From NCBI RefSeq assembly GCF_013087515.1, contig NZ_JABFCN010000057.1, positions 1 through 64,000 of the forward strand: a DNA stretch of 64,000 nt, read 5' to 3'. The translations under genes and the position numbers were made by a program. The notes under the pieces were generated by a model. It ran no database searches. It was not told the DNA's origin and saw nothing but the letters and a program-made list of their open reading frames with translations. The stretch's first letter is position 1; each line of letters starts with the position of its first letter. This DNA comes from Rhizobium sophorae. Its GTDB lineage: Bacteria; Pseudomonadota; Alphaproteobacteria; Rhizobiales; Rhizobiaceae. Of the stretch, positions 34,343 through 42,891 are shown one piece after another.

Positions 34343-35135
34343 ATGCAAACTTCCGAAATCGTTCTCGTCGGTGGATCGGGAAAGACCGGCGGCCGCATCA
34401 TCAAGCGCCTGGAAGAGCGCGGGCACAGCGTTCGCGCCGCATCGCGCTCCAGCGCCCGTCCCTTCGACTGGGAGGACAGGTCGACCTGGCGCGGCGCGCT
34501 TGACGGCGCATCGAGCGCCTATGTCGCCTTCCAGCCGGATCGAAGCGCTCGCCAAGGTCGCCAGGGAATGCGGCCTTGAGCATATCGTGCTGCTCTCCGG
34601 CCGGGGCGAAGAGGGCGCGCAGCGCAGCGAGGCGGCACTCAAGGCCTCCGGCATAAACACCACCATCCTGCGCGCCTCCTGGTTCTGCCAGAATTTCAGC
34701 GAGGGCGCCTTTGTCGAGCAGATCCTGGGCGGCCGCCTGCAATTGCCGGCGGGCGAGATCAGCGAACCTTTCATCGATGCCGACGACATTGCCGATGCCG
34801 CCGTCGCCGCCTTGACCGATCCGCACCACCGCAACAAGACTTACGAACTGACCGGCCCGCGAGCGCTGACATTCCGCCAGGCGGTCGCCGAGATCGCCGC
34901 GGCCACTGGCAGGCCGATCGAATATGAGCAGGTGTCGATGGCGGATTTCACCGGCGGGCTTGCGGATGCCGGCCTGCCGCAGGACCTGATCGATCTTCTG
35001 AAGGAACTCTTCGGCCAGGTGCTCGATGGGCGCAACTCCGGCACCATGGGCGGTGTGGCCGAAATTCTCGGCCGTCCCGCCACCGATTTCAGCGAATATG
35101 CCCGCCGGACCGCGGCAACCGGACTATGGAGTTGA
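34343..35135 (+). pseudogene. NmrA-type NAD(P)-binding protein, broken by a small deletion/frameshift
   Basis: Frame 1 from 34343 starts MQTSEIVLVGGSGKTGGRII (intact Rossmann GGSGKTGG loop) and runs to AYVAFQPD near 34540. The family continues in a different frame from about 34545 (IEALAKVARECGLEHIVLLSG) through to GLWS at 35135. Roughly ten residues expected between QPD and the following IEAL helix are missing, consistent with a deletion of 3n+2 bases. GGGAGGAG precedes the start. In frame 1 translation stops at 34579. The product would be a quinone/NADPH-binding reductase-like protein. A sequencing or assembly error is the alternative. Confidence 0.75.
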
Positions 35136-35137
35136 CC

Positions 35138-35620
35138 ATGCAGATCATTCTCATCATCTCCCTCGTCGCCGCGGCGATCGGCAGCGGCCTCGTCGCCGGC
35201 ATCTTCTTCGCCTTCTCGGCCTTCATCATGGCCGCCTTCTCGCGCATTCCGGCGGAACAAGGCATCGCGGCGATGAACTCGATCAACGTGACGATCGTCC
35301 GCTCGCCCTTCATGGGCCTCTTCGTGCCGACGGCGATCCTCTGCCTCGTAGTCGCCGCGCTCGCCCTGATCAACTGGCGCGGCGGGGCATCCGCACTGAT
35401 GCTGGCGGGTGCAGCCCTCTATGTCTTCGCCTCCTTCGTCTCGACCATCATCTTCAACGTGCCGATGAACGATGCGCTGGCAAAGGTCGGCGGCAACGGG
35501 ACGGAAGCGGTTCAGCTCTGGACCACCTATGTCAGGGACTGGACCTGGTGGAACCATGTGAGAACGATCGCGTCGCTGCTTGCCTCGGTGGCCTTCGTGC
35601 GGGCGTTGATGATCGTTTGA
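35138..35620 (+). CDS. DUF1772 (anthrone oxygenase-like) membrane protein
   Basis: A 160-residue protein with four TM helices, of the DUF1772 family (annotated in fungi as anthrone oxygenase). Typical segments are GLVAGIFFAFSAFIMAAFSRIP, NVTIVRSPFMGLF and the conserved C-terminal WTTYVRDWTWWNHVRTIASLLAS. It begins 2 nt after the stop of the broken NmrA-type gene, with GGAG upstream, so it shares its TetR-controlled operon. The function in bacteria is not established. Confidence 0.8.
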   Translation: MQIILIISLVAAAIGSGLVAGIFFAFSAFIMAAFSRIPAEQGIAAMNSINVTIVRSPFMGLFVPTAILCLVVAALALINWRGGASALMLAGAALYVFASFVSTIIFNVPMNDALAKVGGNGTEAVQLWTTYVRDWTWWNHVRTIASLLASVAFVRALMIV

Positions 35621-35650
35621 GAAGCAAGCGGGAGAGTTGGCCGCTCCAGC

Positions 35651-35890
35651 TTATTTGCCAGCATCCCGGCTTCGGAAAGAGCGCCAGGCTGAGATCACAG
35701 CGAGCAACAAGAACAGCCCTGCCAAACCAGCCCACAGAGAGCCGCCTTGCGTTAGATTGTCACCGTCGGGAGTGAGGCAACTGGATAGGGCCTGCGATAT
35801 GCAATCTCGGAACTTCCAGTACCTTTCATAGAATAACCATCCGAAGACAATCGACAGAAGCGCTAAAATCAGCACCGAAACATATTTCAT
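35651..35890 (-). CDS. Small two-TM membrane protein, function unknown
   Basis: About 79 residues. An N-terminal helix (VSVLILALLSIVFGWLFY) and a C-terminal helix (LWAGLAGLFLLLAVISAW) flank a short loop with two cysteines (DCISQALSSCLTPDGDN), then a basic RSFRSRDAGK tail. AGGATGGGG lies upstream of the ATG at 35890; an ATG at 35902 is an alternative. No family was recognised. The two helices, cysteine pair and positive tail argue for a real gene. Confidence 0.55.
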   Translation of the reverse strand: MKYVSVLILALLSIVFGWLFYERYWKFRDCISQALSSCLTPDGDNLTQGGSLWAGLAGLFLLLAVISAWRSFRSRDAGK

Positions 35891-36157
35891 CTGGTTCCCC
35901 ATCCTACCGACCAGGACTCATTTCCATTGAAACAACATCGATTGTGTGACTGTAGGTTCCAAGGACGGAGATGCAAGCGCCGACATCCAAGGAGCGCCAT
36001 CCTTGTAGTTTGTCGTTGGTGTATAAAGTGGTTCCGCGACCACTTAGACGTAACCAAAATGGCTTTTACTGCCCTGATCGTGCCCCCTTGAAGCCGCCAG
36101 CCGAAATGTGTCACAGAGTGATTGACAGGTTGCGATGTAAAGAGCGGTACGTTGTCC

Positions 36158-36715
36158 ATGGGGTCGAAGGAGAGTGTCAAGTGGCCGCTCGGTAAACTGG
36201 GCCGGATCCTTCTGACCATGTTACTCTTGCCGGCTGTACTTGCCATTTTCGTCCAGATACCCGGCTTTAACTTTCTGCCGTCAAACGAGTGGATCTCCAA
36301 GGCGGCCCTTCCTGCTCTCGCCGTCGGCGTGGTCTCTGCGGCATTGCCGTTTTGGCTCATTTTGAAGAGCAGGCGCGAGATCGACGGCGTGAGGAGAGGT
36401 TTCGGCCTGCTAATCGCTCCGATCGCCGGTTATTTCTGCGGAAAGCACCTCGTCATCATCGCGGTGCCGATGCTATTCGCCTTTATCGCTGGCCATCGGG
36501 TGGAGCTTTCTTTCACCGTCGTCGACGCCCATGAATGGGGTAGCAAAAAATGCCGGTCACCGGTTCAGGTCGAAGGGGTTCCGATGCTATTCGACGAAAT
36601 TTGCCGTGTCCCTGAGAACATCAGGCGGGAACTTGGACCGGGACAGCGGATCGCCGTTTCGGGGCGAGGCACCAGTCGGGGTGTCTTTGTGGAAAGTCTG
36701 CGCCGGGTAGATTGA
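36158..36715 (+). CDS. Hypothetical membrane protein
   Basis: About 185 residues with three or four TM helices (LLTMLLLPAVLAIFVQIPGF, ALPALAVGVVSAALPFWLIL, GLLIAPIAGYFCG, HLVIIAVPMLFAFIAG). A soluble C-terminal part of about 75 residues (from VELSFTVVDAHEW) contains two cysteines and a GQRIAVSGRGTSRGVFVESLRRV ending that could be a small beta fold. The ATG at 36158 was chosen; no strong ribosome site is visible. The GC content looks slightly lower than neighbours. No family was recognised. Confidence 0.5.
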   Translation: MGSKESVKWPLGKLGRILLTMLLLPAVLAIFVQIPGFNFLPSNEWISKAALPALAVGVVSAALPFWLILKSRREIDGVRRGFGLLIAPIAGYFCGKHLVIIAVPMLFAFIAGHRVELSFTVVDAHEWGSKKCRSPVQVEGVPMLFDEICRVPENIRRELGPGQRIAVSGRGTSRGVFVESLRRVD

Positions 36716-36722
36716 AGAAACG

Positions 36723-36910
36723 CCGCGCCTCGAAGGCTTTCCGGATGAGTTCGGCGGGGCATGATCTCCGTCGGCACCAGCGCAAACTCTTCGCCGCCGA
36801 GCCGGGCCGCGGTATCGCCGGGGCGGCAACGTGCCGTCAGTTCATCGGCGAAGACCTGGAGCACGCGGTCGCCGGCGGCCTGGCGATAGCGGTCGTTGAC
36901 CGATTTGTCA
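36723..36910 (-). pseudogene. GGDEF-domain gene fragment
   Basis: On the minus strand this reads DKSVNDRYRQAAGDRVLQVF, then ADELTARCRPGDTAARLGGEEFALV and TEIMPRRTHPESLRG. This is clearly related to the same part of the intact diguanylate cyclase at 37677-38855 (KSVNDRFGHAAGDSVIKAFAGELAAHCRTGDIAARLGGEEFALV). DNA similarity is also visible. Upstream membrane and downstream C-terminal parts are absent, so this is a truncated copy of about 60 codons, probably a remnant of duplication. Confidence 0.7.
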
Positions 36911-36935
36911 CCTATAAGCCAAGCTGCGCTGACAA

Positions 36936-37472
36936 CTACGTCTGCTGGCAAAAGGCGATACGGTTGCTGAAGGGGTCGATGACGGTCATCTCCAGCCCCC
37001 ACGGTGCTTCCTCGACGCCGGGCTTCATGTAGCGGTAGTCCTTGCCTGAGAGTTCGGCGTGATAGGCCCGCACATTGGCGACGCGGGCGAAGGCCTTGGC
37101 GCCGGGGCTGGCGTCGCCGGAATGTTCGCTGAGATGCAGCGCCATGCCGTCGCGCGAGACCTGACAATAGAGCGGGAAGTTTTCGCCGAAACGGTGCTCC
37201 CAATCGAGATGGAAGCCGAGGAAGCCGCAATAGAACTCCATGGCCTTTTCGACCGAGAAGATGCGGAAAATCGGCATCGGCGGCTCGATGCCGATGGCGG
37301 AGGGGTTAGCCCCTGCCGCATCGATCTTTGCCGAGAGGATATTCCATTGATCGAGCCCGAACTGGCGGGCGACGATTTCGAGGGTCTCGCTGTGGGTCAG
37401 CGAAATGTCGCGGTCGGCGAGAGCCTGCCGCAATGTTTTTGCCATGAGCTTGGCATCGCGAAAATCGCGCAT
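36936..37472 (-). CDS. Glyoxalase-superfamily (VOC/bleomycin-resistance-like) protein
   Basis: A 178-residue protein. Residues 1-55 form a helical lead (MRDFRDAKLMAKTLRQALADRDISLTHSETLEIVARQFGLDQWNILSAKI) typical of the 'glyoxalase superfamily protein' group. A VOC domain follows (IFRIFSVEKAMEFYCGFLGFHLDWEHRF to IDPFSNRIAFCQ). GGAAGG lies 8 nt before the ATG at 37472. Members are related to bleomycin-resistance proteins, but the role here is unknown. It is followed by a GGDEF gene remnant. Confidence 0.77.
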   Translation of the reverse strand: MRDFRDAKLMAKTLRQALADRDISLTHSETLEIVARQFGLDQWNILSAKIDAAGANPSAIGIEPPMPIFRIFSVEKAMEFYCGFLGFHLDWEHRFGENFPLYCQVSRDGMALHLSEHSGDASPGAKAFARVANVRAYHAELSGKDYRYMKPGVEEAPWGLEMTVIDPFSNRIAFCQQT

Positions 37473-37676
37473 GATGTCATCCTTCCGTTGGCGGCAAACA
37501 GGAAGATCAGTGCCCGCGTCTGCTGACCCGTTCGCCATCGATCGCCAAACGGCAAGGGATGTGAAGGATGGTATCTGGATGCATTCACCATAACGCCAAA
37601 GTGTCAAACGTCGGGCGTCGCGGGGCGGCTGGCCGCATCCGGCCGAGGGCGATATTATGAGAGGGCCGCTCAGGAA

Positions 37677-38855
37677 TCAAGACGCGGTGCGCGATGCCTC
37701 GAGCGGAACCGCCTGCAGGTGGCTGGCAAGTTCGACCCGGTTGCGGCCGGCCCGCTTGGCGACGTAGAGCGCCTTGTCGGCGGCACTCAGCATGGCGTCG
37801 AAATCTAGGCTCTTCGAGCGACCGGGCGCGACGCCGACGCTGACCGTACATTTCAGCACTTCGTTGTCGATCTGGATCTCGCGCGCCTCGAACGCCCGGC
37901 GGATGCGCTCGGCCGCGAGTTCAGCCCGGCCGGGCATGATCTCCTTCAGCACCAGCGCGAATTCCTCGCCGCCGAGCCGGGCGGCGATGTCGCCGGTGCG
38001 GCAATGGGCGGCGAGCTCGCCGGCGAAGGCCTTGATCACGCTGTCGCCGGCGGCATGGCCGAAGCGGTCGTTGACGGATTTGAAATGGTCGATATCGAAG
38101 ACGATGACGGCGGTGGTGTTGCCCATCGGGCGCGTGCCGTACTCGTCGAACAGGGCGCGGCGGTTGAGCAGGCCGGTCAGCGGATCGGTGATTGCCTCGA
38201 GGCGATGGCGGGCGGCGAGCCGCCATTGATGCAGCGCCAGCGACAGCGCGCCGATCCCGGTCATGCCGGCGATGCAGACGGCCAGACTCAGATCTTCGGC
38301 CCAGTTGCTGGGGGCCTTGCCGAGCACCAGCTTGCCGTCTGATATCAGCACGGCGGCGCAAAGCACGAAGGAGATCGCCGTCAACGTATAAAGCGCTGTG
38401 ATGCCGAGGAGCGGCGCCGGTGCTTCGGCACGGGCAAGCCAATATTGCCGGGCGGTGGCAAAGAGCAAAAGGGCGATGGCGAGATTGTCGACGATGAAAG
38501 CCAGACCGTCATACCCCGATAACATCGGCACCACGGAAAAGACCATCGCCGCGAGCGCACGGATCGCGATGGCTCGGATGGACAGGTGACCAGTGAGGAA
38601 CTGTCTGCCCGCACCCCATATGGTGGCAAAACCGGCATGAAACAGCACGAAGTTGCCGACGCCGAACCACTTCTCAGGTGTCGTCACATAGGCGCTGTAG
38701 ACAAAAATGCCGCTGACGACGAGGACCAGGCCGACGGTGGCGGTGAGCAGCACGGTTTCCGCCCGGCGGACAAGCCAGCTGCCCATCAGCGTCACGGCAA
38801 GGCAGGCCGCGGAAACGGCGAGCGCCAGCAAGAGGGAGTTATAGTCAAGCATCAT
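37677..38855 (-). CDS. Membrane-bound diguanylate cyclase (GGDEF)
   Basis: A 392-residue protein with about six N-terminal TM helices (residues 3-220) and a C-terminal GGDEF domain. The active site GGEEF (295-299) and the substrate Asp in FDIDHFKSVNDRFGHAAGD are intact. An RTGD (286-289) five residues before GGEEF is an inhibitory I-site, so product feedback by c-di-GMP is expected. GGAGG lies about 10 nt before the ATG at 38855. It would make c-di-GMP in response to a membrane signal. A truncated copy of the GGDEF domain lies 760 bp away. Confidence 0.87.
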   Translation of the reverse strand: MMLDYNSLLLALAVSAACLAVTLMGSWLVRRAETVLLTATVGLVLVVSGIFVYSAYVTTPEKWFGVGNFVLFHAGFATIWGAGRQFLTGHLSIRAIAIRALAAMVFSVVPMLSGYDGLAFIVDNLAIALLLFATARQYWLARAEAPAPLLGITALYTLTAISFVLCAAVLISDGKLVLGKAPSNWAEDLSLAVCIAGMTGIGALSLALHQWRLAARHRLEAITDPLTGLLNRRALFDEYGTRPMGNTTAVIVFDIDHFKSVNDRFGHAAGDSVIKAFAGELAAHCRTGDIAARLGGEEFALVLKEIMPGRAELAAERIRRAFEAREIQIDNEVLKCTVSVGVAPGRSKSLDFDAMLSAADKALYVAKRAGRNRVELASHLQAVPLEASRTAS

Positions 38856-39035
38856 GCTTCTCAGCCTCCGCGACTGCAGCCGCGCCGGATGATGTCGGCA
38901 GCTCATGGGGTCGGTGCTGAGGAATGTCTTATGCATCCGTTAACAAATGATGCACCGCACAATACAAATGTTACGCGTTTAACGTTAGGCCGGGATTTAG
39001 GATAAAAAATCCATTTAAAATTGAATTCTGCGAGC

Positions 39036-40082
39036 TTACGCCTGCTGGATCACCTGCCAGTGCAGGGGAAACATCGGATCGAACACCGTCACCGGGCCTG
39101 CGCCGGTTTCTATCTTGGCGGGAAAGATGATCGGGTCGGCCTGCCGTGACAGGGTGATGCGATCTTCGTTCGGCTGAAGCCCGTACCAAGCCGGTCCGTT
39201 CAACGACACGAAGGCTTCGAGCCGCTCCAGGGCGCTCTCCTGTTCGAAGACATGGGCGAGGCAGCTCATCGTATTGACCGAGGTATAGATGCCGGCGCAG
39301 CCGCAGGCGCATTCCTTCAGCGGGTCGATATGCGGGGCCGAATCCGTGCCGAGGAAGAAGCGCGGATCGCCGCTGGTGGCGGCGGCGCGCAAGGCCAGCC
39401 GATGGTTTTCGCGCTTGGCGACGGGCAGGCAGTAATAATGCGGGCGGATGCCGCCGACGAGGATGGCGTTGCGGTTGATGATCAGATGGTGGGTGGTGAT
39501 CGAGCCGGCAAGATTGCCCTTGGCCGCCTTGATGTAATCGACGCCATCTGATGTCGTCACATGCTCCATCGTCACCTTCAGCTCCGGCAGGCGCTGCCGC
39601 AGCGGATCGAGCACGGTCTCGATGAAGACAGCCTCGCGGTCGAAGATATCGACCTCCGGCGTCGTCACCTCGCCATGGACGCAGAGCGGCAGGCCGATCT
39701 TTGCCATGCGCTCCAGCACCGGCATCGCCTTTTCCATGTCGCGGACGCCGCCATGCGAATTGGTTGTGGCGCCGGCGGGATAAAGCTTGACGGCGGTGAT
39801 GAGGCCACTGTTCTTCCCCTCCTCCACGTCATCGGGGCTTGTATGCTCGGTCAGATAAAGCGTCATCAGCGGCTGGAAACGATGACCCTCCGGCAAGGCC
39901 TTGAGGATACGCTCGCGATAGGCCTTGGCGTCAGCAGTGGTGACGACCGGCGGCACGAGATTGGGCATGATGATGGCGCGGGCGAAGGTGCGGCTCGTAT
40001 CGGCGATCACGCCTTCCAGCATGGCGCCATCGCGCAGATGCAGATGCCAGTCATCAGGACGGCGGATGGTGATCGATTGCAT
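39036..40082 (-). CDS. pyrC: Dihydroorotase (type II, PyrC)
   Basis: A 348-residue dihydroorotase of the E. coli PyrC class, third step of pyrimidine synthesis. The metal-binding HLHLRDG (residues 13-19), carboxylated lysine in AVKLYPAGATTNS, His in LCVHGEV and MEHVTT, and Asp in FFLGTDSAPH are all visible. Length matches the family. CGGAGG precedes the ATG. A RIME-like element lies between it and frcK. pyrE is 6 kb away on the same strand. Confidence 0.92.
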   Translation of the reverse strand: MQSITIRRPDDWHLHLRDGAMLEGVIADTSRTFARAIIMPNLVPPVVTTADAKAYRERILKALPEGHRFQPLMTLYLTEHTSPDDVEEGKNSGLITAVKLYPAGATTNSHGGVRDMEKAMPVLERMAKIGLPLCVHGEVTTPEVDIFDREAVFIETVLDPLRQRLPELKVTMEHVTTSDGVDYIKAAKGNLAGSITTHHLIINRNAILVGGIRPHYYCLPVAKRENHRLALRAAATSGDPRFFLGTDSAPHIDPLKECACGCAGIYTSVNTMSCLAHVFEQESALERLEAFVSLNGPAWYGLQPNEDRITLSRQADPIIFPAKIETGAGPVTVFDPMFPLHWQVIQQA

Positions 40083-40122
40083 GGCAGACCTCCGAAGCGA
40101 TGCGTCTGCGGCCTCGATAGCA

Positions 40123-40226
40123 CTAAAGCGCGGCGCATTGAAATCGATTCATGCGACGCGCTTTAGCTCTTTGTTTCATGCATGTCGTCATCCCGGAAGC
40201 GCTGCACACTTCCGGGCGACATGCAT
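40123..40226. repeat. RIME-like double-palindrome element between pyrC and frcK
   Basis: Palindrome 1 (40123-40166) has outer arms CTAAAGCGCG / CGCGCTTTAG and centre GAAATCGATTC. Palindrome 2 (40178-40226) has outer arms ATGCATGTCG / CGACATGCAT and inner arms CCCGGAAG / CTTCCGGG. The total is 104 bp. The two-palindrome layout matches the element at 18698 although the sequence differs, suggesting a second RIME class. Confidence 0.68.
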
Positions 40227-40257
40227 TGGCTTTTACATGAAAACAATCGCCGCGGCA

Positions 40258-40890
40258 TCACGCCAGCGCGATCTCCAGCGTCACATCGGCCGGGCGGCGG
40301 TTTTCGAGGATCAGCCGGCCGTTCGGCAGGTCGTTGCCGTAGACCTTGGCGTTGGCGGCCTCTTCGGTCAGGTTGTAACCGCGCCAGCGATCCCAAAGGC
40401 GCTCTTCCAGCACCTCGATTGGTGGGGCGAGCATGATCGTGTAGTCGAAGATGCCGTCGAGTTCAGCCCATTTGCCCTGCGTGAAGAGCAGATAATTGCC
40501 TTCGATGATAATGAAACGATCCTCGGGAGAGATCGGCCGGGCAGAGGCAATCGCAAGCTCGCGCGAGCGGTCGAAGACGGGGACGAGAACTTCCTGATCT
40601 GCGGGGCGAACCGCGCGGACGATATCCAGGAAGCCACGCACATCGAAGGTTTCCGGAATGCCCTTGCGGGCCAGCAGGCCGCGTTCGATGAGAATGGCAT
40701 TGTCCATGTGGAAACCATCCATGGGCAGCACCGCGACACTCTCGCCTTTCGCCTTCAGGGCGTTGGCCAGATTGTCGGCCATGGTCGATTTGCCGGCACC
40801 CGGCGGCCCGGCGATGGCGACGAGGAAACGCCTGGAGTTGCCGGCGCGGTTCAGAACCTCGCCGGCAATTTCGTCTACGCTCGCCGTCAT
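40258..40890 (-). CDS. frcK: FrcK, P-loop kinase of the fructose transport operon
   Basis: A 210-residue P-loop kinase of the uridine kinase/pantothenate kinase-like fold. Walker A is IAGPPGAGKST at about residues 26-36, then LPMDGFHMDN and a Walker-B-like FIIIEGNYLLF. It is the last gene of the frcBCAK operon known from Sinorhizobium meliloti, where its exact substrate has not been fixed as far as I know. Its ATG overlaps the frcA stop (ATGA), so translation is coupled. A role in phosphorylating an imported sugar is plausible, but the fold is closer to nucleoside kinases. Confidence 0.85.
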   Translation of the reverse strand: MTASVDEIAGEVLNRAGNSRRFLVAIAGPPGAGKSTMADNLANALKAKGESVAVLPMDGFHMDNAILIERGLLARKGIPETFDVRGFLDIVRAVRPADQEVLVPVFDRSRELAIASARPISPEDRFIIIEGNYLLFTQGKWAELDGIFDYTIMLAPPIEVLEERLWDRWRGYNLTEEAANAKVYGNDLPNGRLILENRRPADVTLEIALA

Positions 40891-41669
40891 GCCGCGACGG
40901 GCTCCGTCGGCACAGCCTTGGCGCCGGTCATGAAGGCGACGGCGTCGGACATGGTGTATTCCTTCGGATCGATCACCGTCAGCCGCCGGCCGAGACGGTG
41001 GATATGGATCCGGTCGGCCACTTCGAAGACATGCGGCATGTTGTGGGAGATCAGCACGATCGGCAGGCCTCGGGCGCGCACGTCGAGGATCAGTTCCAGC
41101 ACGCGGCGGCTTTCCTTGACGCCGAGCGCTGCCGTCGGTTCGTCCATGATGATGACCTTCGAGCCGAAGGCTGCGGCACGGGCGACCGCGACACCCTGGC
41201 GCTGACCGCCGGAGAGCGTTTCCACTGCCTGGTTGATGTTCTGGATGGTCATCAGGCCGAGTTCGGTGAGCTTGTTGCGCGCCAGCTTTTCCATCGCCGG
41301 CCGGTCGAGCATTCGAAACATCGAACCGAGCACGCCGGGTTTGCGGATCTCGCGGCCGAGGAACATGTTGTCGGCGATCGACAGCGCCGGCGAAAGAGCG
41401 AGATTCTGATAGACGGTCTCGATGCCGGCCTCGCGCGCTTCCATCGGCGAGCGGAACTGCACCTGCCGGCCTTCCAGCGTGATCACCCCCTCGTCCGGGG
41501 TGACGGCGCCCGATATCGCCTTGATGAGCGAGGATTTGCCGGCGCCGTTATCGCCGATGACGGCGAGGATTTCACCCGGATAGAGGTCGAAATCGGCATT
41601 GTCGAGCGCGGTCACGCGTCCATAACGCTTGACGAGACCGCGGGCGGTGAGAAGGGGTTCGCGAGCCAT
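40887..41669 (-). CDS. frcA: FrcA, ATPase of the fructose ABC importer
   Basis: A 260-residue single-domain ATPase. Walker A is GDNGAGKSS, the signature LSGGQRQGVAVARAA and Walker B VIIMDEPTAALG. Unlike RbsA-type partners it has one ATPase domain and must dimerise. It energises FrcC. The ATG at 41669 lies 2 nt after the frcC stop, and the frame open to 41750 overlaps frcC. Its stop overlaps the frcK start. The single-domain form is characteristic of frcA. Confidence 0.89.
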   Translation of the reverse strand: MAREPLLTARGLVKRYGRVTALDNADFDLYPGEILAVIGDNGAGKSSLIKAISGAVTPDEGVITLEGRQVQFRSPMEAREAGIETVYQNLALSPALSIADNMFLGREIRKPGVLGSMFRMLDRPAMEKLARNKLTELGLMTIQNINQAVETLSGGQRQGVAVARAAAFGSKVIIMDEPTAALGVKESRRVLELILDVRARGLPIVLISHNMPHVFEVADRIHIHRLGRRLTVIDPKEYTMSDAVAFMTGAKAVPTEPVAA

Positions 41670-41671
41670 GA

Positions 41672-42736
41672 TTACACCGAAACCTTTCTGATCCACTGAT
41701 CGATGGCGACAGCGGCGATGATCAGCACGCCTGTCAAAAGGACTTTCCATTGCGGGTCTGCGCCGAGCATGTTGAGGCCCATCGAGACGACGCCGACGAT
41801 CATGGCACCGAAGAGCGTGCCGAGAATGGAGCCGCGGCCGCCGAACAGCGAGATGCCGCCGATCACGGTCGCAGTGATCGCCTGGAGGTTAAAATCGGTG
41901 ACGGCCGAGGACGGCGAGATCGAGCCATTGCGGCCGATCGAGACCCAGGCGGCCAATCCGGCAATGACGCCTGAAATGGCGTAAACGGTCAGCAGCACCT
42001 TCTTGGTCTGAATACCCGAGAGCTTGGCCGCCTCCGGATCGTCGCCGACCGCATAGACATGCCGGCCCCAGGCGGTGTGATTGAGGACATACCAGAGCAC
42101 CAGGACGAGCAGCACCATGGCGATGACGCCGAGGGTCAGCACGGCGCTGCCGAGCTTGAAGCTCACGGCGAAAAGATGCAGCAGCGGCGCCTTTTCGTCG
42201 ACGTCGGTGTCGCGGATCGTCTCATTGGCGGAATAGATGAAATTCGTCGCCATGACGATATTCCAGGTGCCGAGCGTGACGATGAAGGGCGGCAGCTTCA
42301 TGTAGGCGACGAGGAAGCCGTTCAGCAATCCGCAAAGGCCGCCGACGACAAGCCCGGCGACCACTGCAATCGGCGTCGGTATGCCATAAGTGATGGCGAC
42401 ATTGCCCATGATAACCGCCGAAATCACCATGATGACGCCGATCGAAAGATCGATGCCGGCGGTCAGGATGACCAGCGTCTGGGCGGCGCCGAGAATACCG
42501 ACGATGGCGATCTGCTGCAGGATCAGCGTCAGCGTATAGGACGAGAAGAACCGTCCGCCGATCGTCATCCCGAAAATGATGATCGCCAGCACCAGCACGA
42601 TCAGCGGCACGGCGGCCGGCGTCGAGTGGAGAAAATGCTGCGCGCGCTTGATCAGCGAGACATTCTCGGGCTCGAAGGAGGCAACGCTCTTGTCGCTGCC
42701 GTCGAGGACACGTTCGAATTCCTGTGTTCCGGTCAT
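41672..42736 (-). CDS. frcC: FrcC, permease of the fructose ABC importer
   Basis: A 354-residue RbsC-type permease with about ten TM helices. The family signature TLVILTAGIDLSIGVIMVIS and the coupling region DPEAAKLSGIQTKKVLL are clear, and GGISLFGGRGSILGTLFGA lies near the end. GGAGGAGG precedes the ATG at 42736. It is separated from frcB by 155 nt containing a strong hairpin, which should lower its expression relative to the binding protein. Confidence 0.9.
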   Translation of the reverse strand: MTGTQEFERVLDGSDKSVASFEPENVSLIKRAQHFLHSTPAAVPLIVLVLAIIIFGMTIGGRFFSSYTLTLILQQIAIVGILGAAQTLVILTAGIDLSIGVIMVISAVIMGNVAITYGIPTPIAVVAGLVVGGLCGLLNGFLVAYMKLPPFIVTLGTWNIVMATNFIYSANETIRDTDVDEKAPLLHLFAVSFKLGSAVLTLGVIAMVLLVLVLWYVLNHTAWGRHVYAVGDDPEAAKLSGIQTKKVLLTVYAISGVIAGLAAWVSIGRNGSISPSSAVTDFNLQAITATVIGGISLFGGRGSILGTLFGAMIVGVVSMGLNMLGADPQWKVLLTGVLIIAAVAIDQWIRKVSV

Positions 42737-42841
42737 GGTTCCTCCTCCGCATCCGCGCGCCGAACTCGCGCGGGGGCCGTCACCGATATCCATCCGGTCT
42801 TTGATTAGCCGGTTCGTGAGGCGACGGAACATCGTCCGTCG

Positions 42842-42869
42842 AAAACGGCCGGGGATCAAGCCCCGGCCG
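42842..42869 (-). terminator. Intercistronic attenuator between frcB and frcC
   Basis: On the minus strand a perfect nine-pair stem CGGCCGGGG / CCCCGGCCG (42846-42869) is followed by TTTTC. It lies 22 nt after the frcB stop. It probably gives partial termination so that FrcB is made in excess of FrcC/FrcA. Confidence 0.72.
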
Positions 42870-42891
42870 ATCTGCTTTCAACAATCAGGGC

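Noticed and set aside
35887..36360. 157-codon minus-strand frame
   Set aside because: Overlaps the plus-strand membrane protein and its upstream region; translation lacks hydrophobic or domain pattern, while the plus-strand frame has clear TM helices.
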